From positions 994,325-1,058,324 of the forward strand of contig NZ_JAACJS010000015.1 of the NCBI RefSeq assembly GCF_009939005.1: a stretch of DNA of 64,000 nucleotides. Reading direction: 5' to 3'. The position numbers and the translations under genes were made by a program. Below the pieces are notes generated by a model, which had not been told where the DNA came from, searched no databases, and saw only the letters and a list, made by a program, of their open reading frames with translations. This DNA is from Sediminibacterium roseum. Lineage in GTDB: Bacteria; Bacteroidota; Bacteroidia; Chitinophagales; Chitinophagaceae. This document shows, piece after piece, positions 62,657 to 64,000 of this stretch; the stretch's first letter is position 1; each line of letters opens with the position of its first letter.

Positions 62657-64000
62657 ATGCAAGAGAATTGGGACAAAATAAAAATTCACATACACAAAGA
62701 AACCAAAAAAGCAATAGCTGGCAGGTTTCACTGTAATGAGCTGGATCTAATAGAAGTCTTTCGAAAAGTTTTGATATTTCCTATTAACAATCCAGCGATC
62801 AGACTCAATGGCCTTGAAACACGAGTAATGCATGCGCTGGACAAGGTGTTTAACAATGGACAAACAAAAGCTGATAACCATTCATATTTTCTGGAGATAG
62901 CGAAGATTGAACCATTTCTGCGAAAAATTTTGTACTTGATTAATCCGGAAAGATATCAACAGCTTGCAGCCACAAGATCGGGATTAAATTCATTTGTAAA
63001 AGAATTAGGACTCAACTCAGGCAATATCAAACTCGCAATGGCTAGTGCATCAAATTATCAGAACAATCCTCAGCTTCTCGACAAGATCATTGAAGTTTAT
63101 CATCTTAGAAATATCGAGAGCCATGAATGCGATGAATGGACAAGCGCCGAACTACATTCTCATATTCAGAACGCTCTGATCGTTTGTCTTTTTACTATTG
63201 ACAAGCACCTTCAACAAATTTCTCAAGTGTTAGACCCTTACTTCGCTAACCAGGGAAAAGATTTTACAGATTACCTGAACATGGTGATAAATACGTTCGA
63301 AGAAAAAATGAAACGGTTTATACATATTCGGGGAAAAGAAGATTTCAAGCTGTCTTCGTCGATAGCGATTGAACTATCTGCTCCGGAAAAAGATCAGGAA
63401 AGGGCTGAACGAAAGGGGAATATATTAGATCTAAGAAATAATGAAATACCTGAAAAAAGGATGGCGATATGGGCGGACGCAGGCATGGGCAAAACAACAA
63501 CTCTGGAATATCTATCATATTTAGATTCGAAAGACAAACTAACAGATAACCAAAAACCACTTCCTGTCTATCTTGCATTAGGGCTCCTAACCGACAAGAA
63601 TGTAACAATCAAACAAAGTATACTGATTAAAATTGGGGTTGATGCAGAATACGGAGATCGATTACTTTCAGAAGGGAAAATTCATCTTTTTTTAGACGGA
63701 CTAAATGAGATTCCTAAAGATGATAATTTTTCGCTTCGCACCATCCGACATCGAGAAATTCAAAATCTACTTACACAATATCAGGAAACCTTCATTATCT
63801 TATCTAACCGGCCACAGGACATAAACGATTTCAGAAATATCCCTGTATTCATGCTTCAAAAAATGGACCGGGATCAGGTAAGAGATTTTGTCACAAAAAA
63901 CACTTCGGACAATCCAAATATTGCCGGCCAGATTTTAACCGCAATTGATGAAGATGAGCGGCTTTTCCGAATTATCAAGACGCCGCTGATGTTATCCCGG
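62657..64000 (+). CDS. NACHT-family NTPase with N-terminal HEPN-like region (partial, runs off window)
   Basis: The frame from ATG 62657 stays open to the last base, giving the first 448 residues. The N-terminal half (1-230) is helical, with HLRNIESHECDEW near 151-163; R-N-x3-H resembles HEPN or Swt1-type motifs. The NTPase follows: Walker A IWADAGMGKTTTLEYL near 271-286, Walker B IHLFLDGLNEIPKDD near 341-355 and SNRPQDI near 380 as sensor. NACHT NTPases are STAND sensors that detect phage and trigger an effector. The C-terminal sensing repeats lie outside the window. The HEPN reading is tentative. Confidence 0.85.
   Translation, partial: MQENWDKIKIHIHKETKKAIAGRFHCNELDLIEVFRKVLIFPINNPAIRLNGLETRVMHALDKVFNNGQTKADNHSYFLEIAKIEPFLRKILYLINPERYQQLAATRSGLNSFVKELGLNSGNIKLAMASASNYQNNPQLLDKIIEVYHLRNIESHECDEWTSAELHSHIQNALIVCLFTIDKHLQQISQVLDPYFANQGKDFTDYLNMVINTFEEKMKRFIHIRGKEDFKLSSSIAIELSAPEKDQERAERKGNILDLRNNEIPEKRMAIWADAGMGKTTTLEYLSYLDSKDKLTDNQKPLPVYLALGLLTDKNVTIKQSILIKIGVDAEYGDRLLSEGKIHLFLDGLNEIPKDDNFSLRTIRHREIQNLLTQYQETFIILSNRPQDINDFRNIPVFMLQKMDRDQVRDFVTKNTSDNPNIAGQILTAIDEDERLFRIIKTPLMLSR

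Overview
The window looks like a defence-rich accessory region of a Bacteroidota chromosome, probably of the Chitinophagaceae type. Supports are the LytS/LytTR pair, the general lack of Shine-Dalgarno sequences before starts, the style of the mobilization genes and the moderate GC with AT-rich intergenic regions. No rRNA gene, complete tRNA gene or CRISPR array was found.

Layout. (1) 1-4486 reads as ordinary chromosome: a clipped gene, a secreted TlpA-like thioredoxin, an erythromycin-esterase-like protein, and a LytS-type kinase with a LytTR regulator. (2) 4875-11145 is a two-gene operon: a 1570-residue protein (STAS-like start, GHKL ATPase, phosphoribosyltransferase-like motif, second ATPase-like end) and a receiver-calcineurin phosphoesterase fusion. 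A 15-base block upstream matches the operator in front of umuDC. (3) 11388-12903 carries a small protein and an HNH-type nuclease. Convergent to it, 12876-17803 is a four-gene operon: MBL hydrolase, E2-E1-JAB triple fusion, small membrane protein, second MBL hydrolase. (4) 19243-27158 is a type I restriction system (hsdR, recombinase, two inverted hsdS genes, hsdM) with inverted repeats for specificity switching. (5) 27607-36206 holds five genes on strictly alternating strands: PLD-like, TOPRIM-like, MBL, patatin and KAP NTPase. (6) 36385-41267 is an SOS-like operon (palindromic operator, umuD, umuC, a small unknown, SRAP) with a pentapeptide-repeat/channel protein and a nucleotidyltransferase gene inside it. 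(7) 41443-46233 is a tight four-gene operon: D12 adenine methyltransferase, calcineurin phosphoesterase, ORC/CDC6-like ATPase and a Rossmann-like protein, followed by an XRE regulator. (8) About 46757-60000 is a mobilizable element: zinc-ribbon protein, SSB, two TnsA-like nucleases, DUF932, RadC, MobC, relaxase, coupling protein and a pair of zinc-finger paralogues. (9) 60124-62085 is a scarred junction with a serine recombinase that has lost its catalytic domain facing another 5'-truncated gene. (10) 62082-64000 has a DUF6650-like protein and a NACHT NTPase that runs off the window.

How it may work together. The mobilization block and recombinase remnants suggest the defence cargo arrived horizontally. 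Several cargo modules follow the same logic of an NTPase or ATP-binding sensor next to a metal-dependent hydrolase or nuclease. The best candidates for undescribed systems are the ATPase/PRTase plus receiver-phosphoesterase pair (4970-11145), the methyltransferase-phosphoesterase-ATPase operon (41443-46233), the E2-E1-JAB operon with two MBL enzymes, and the channel/nucleotidyltransferase pair inside the SOS operon. Functions in defence are inferred from domain content and context; none is shown by the sequence alone.
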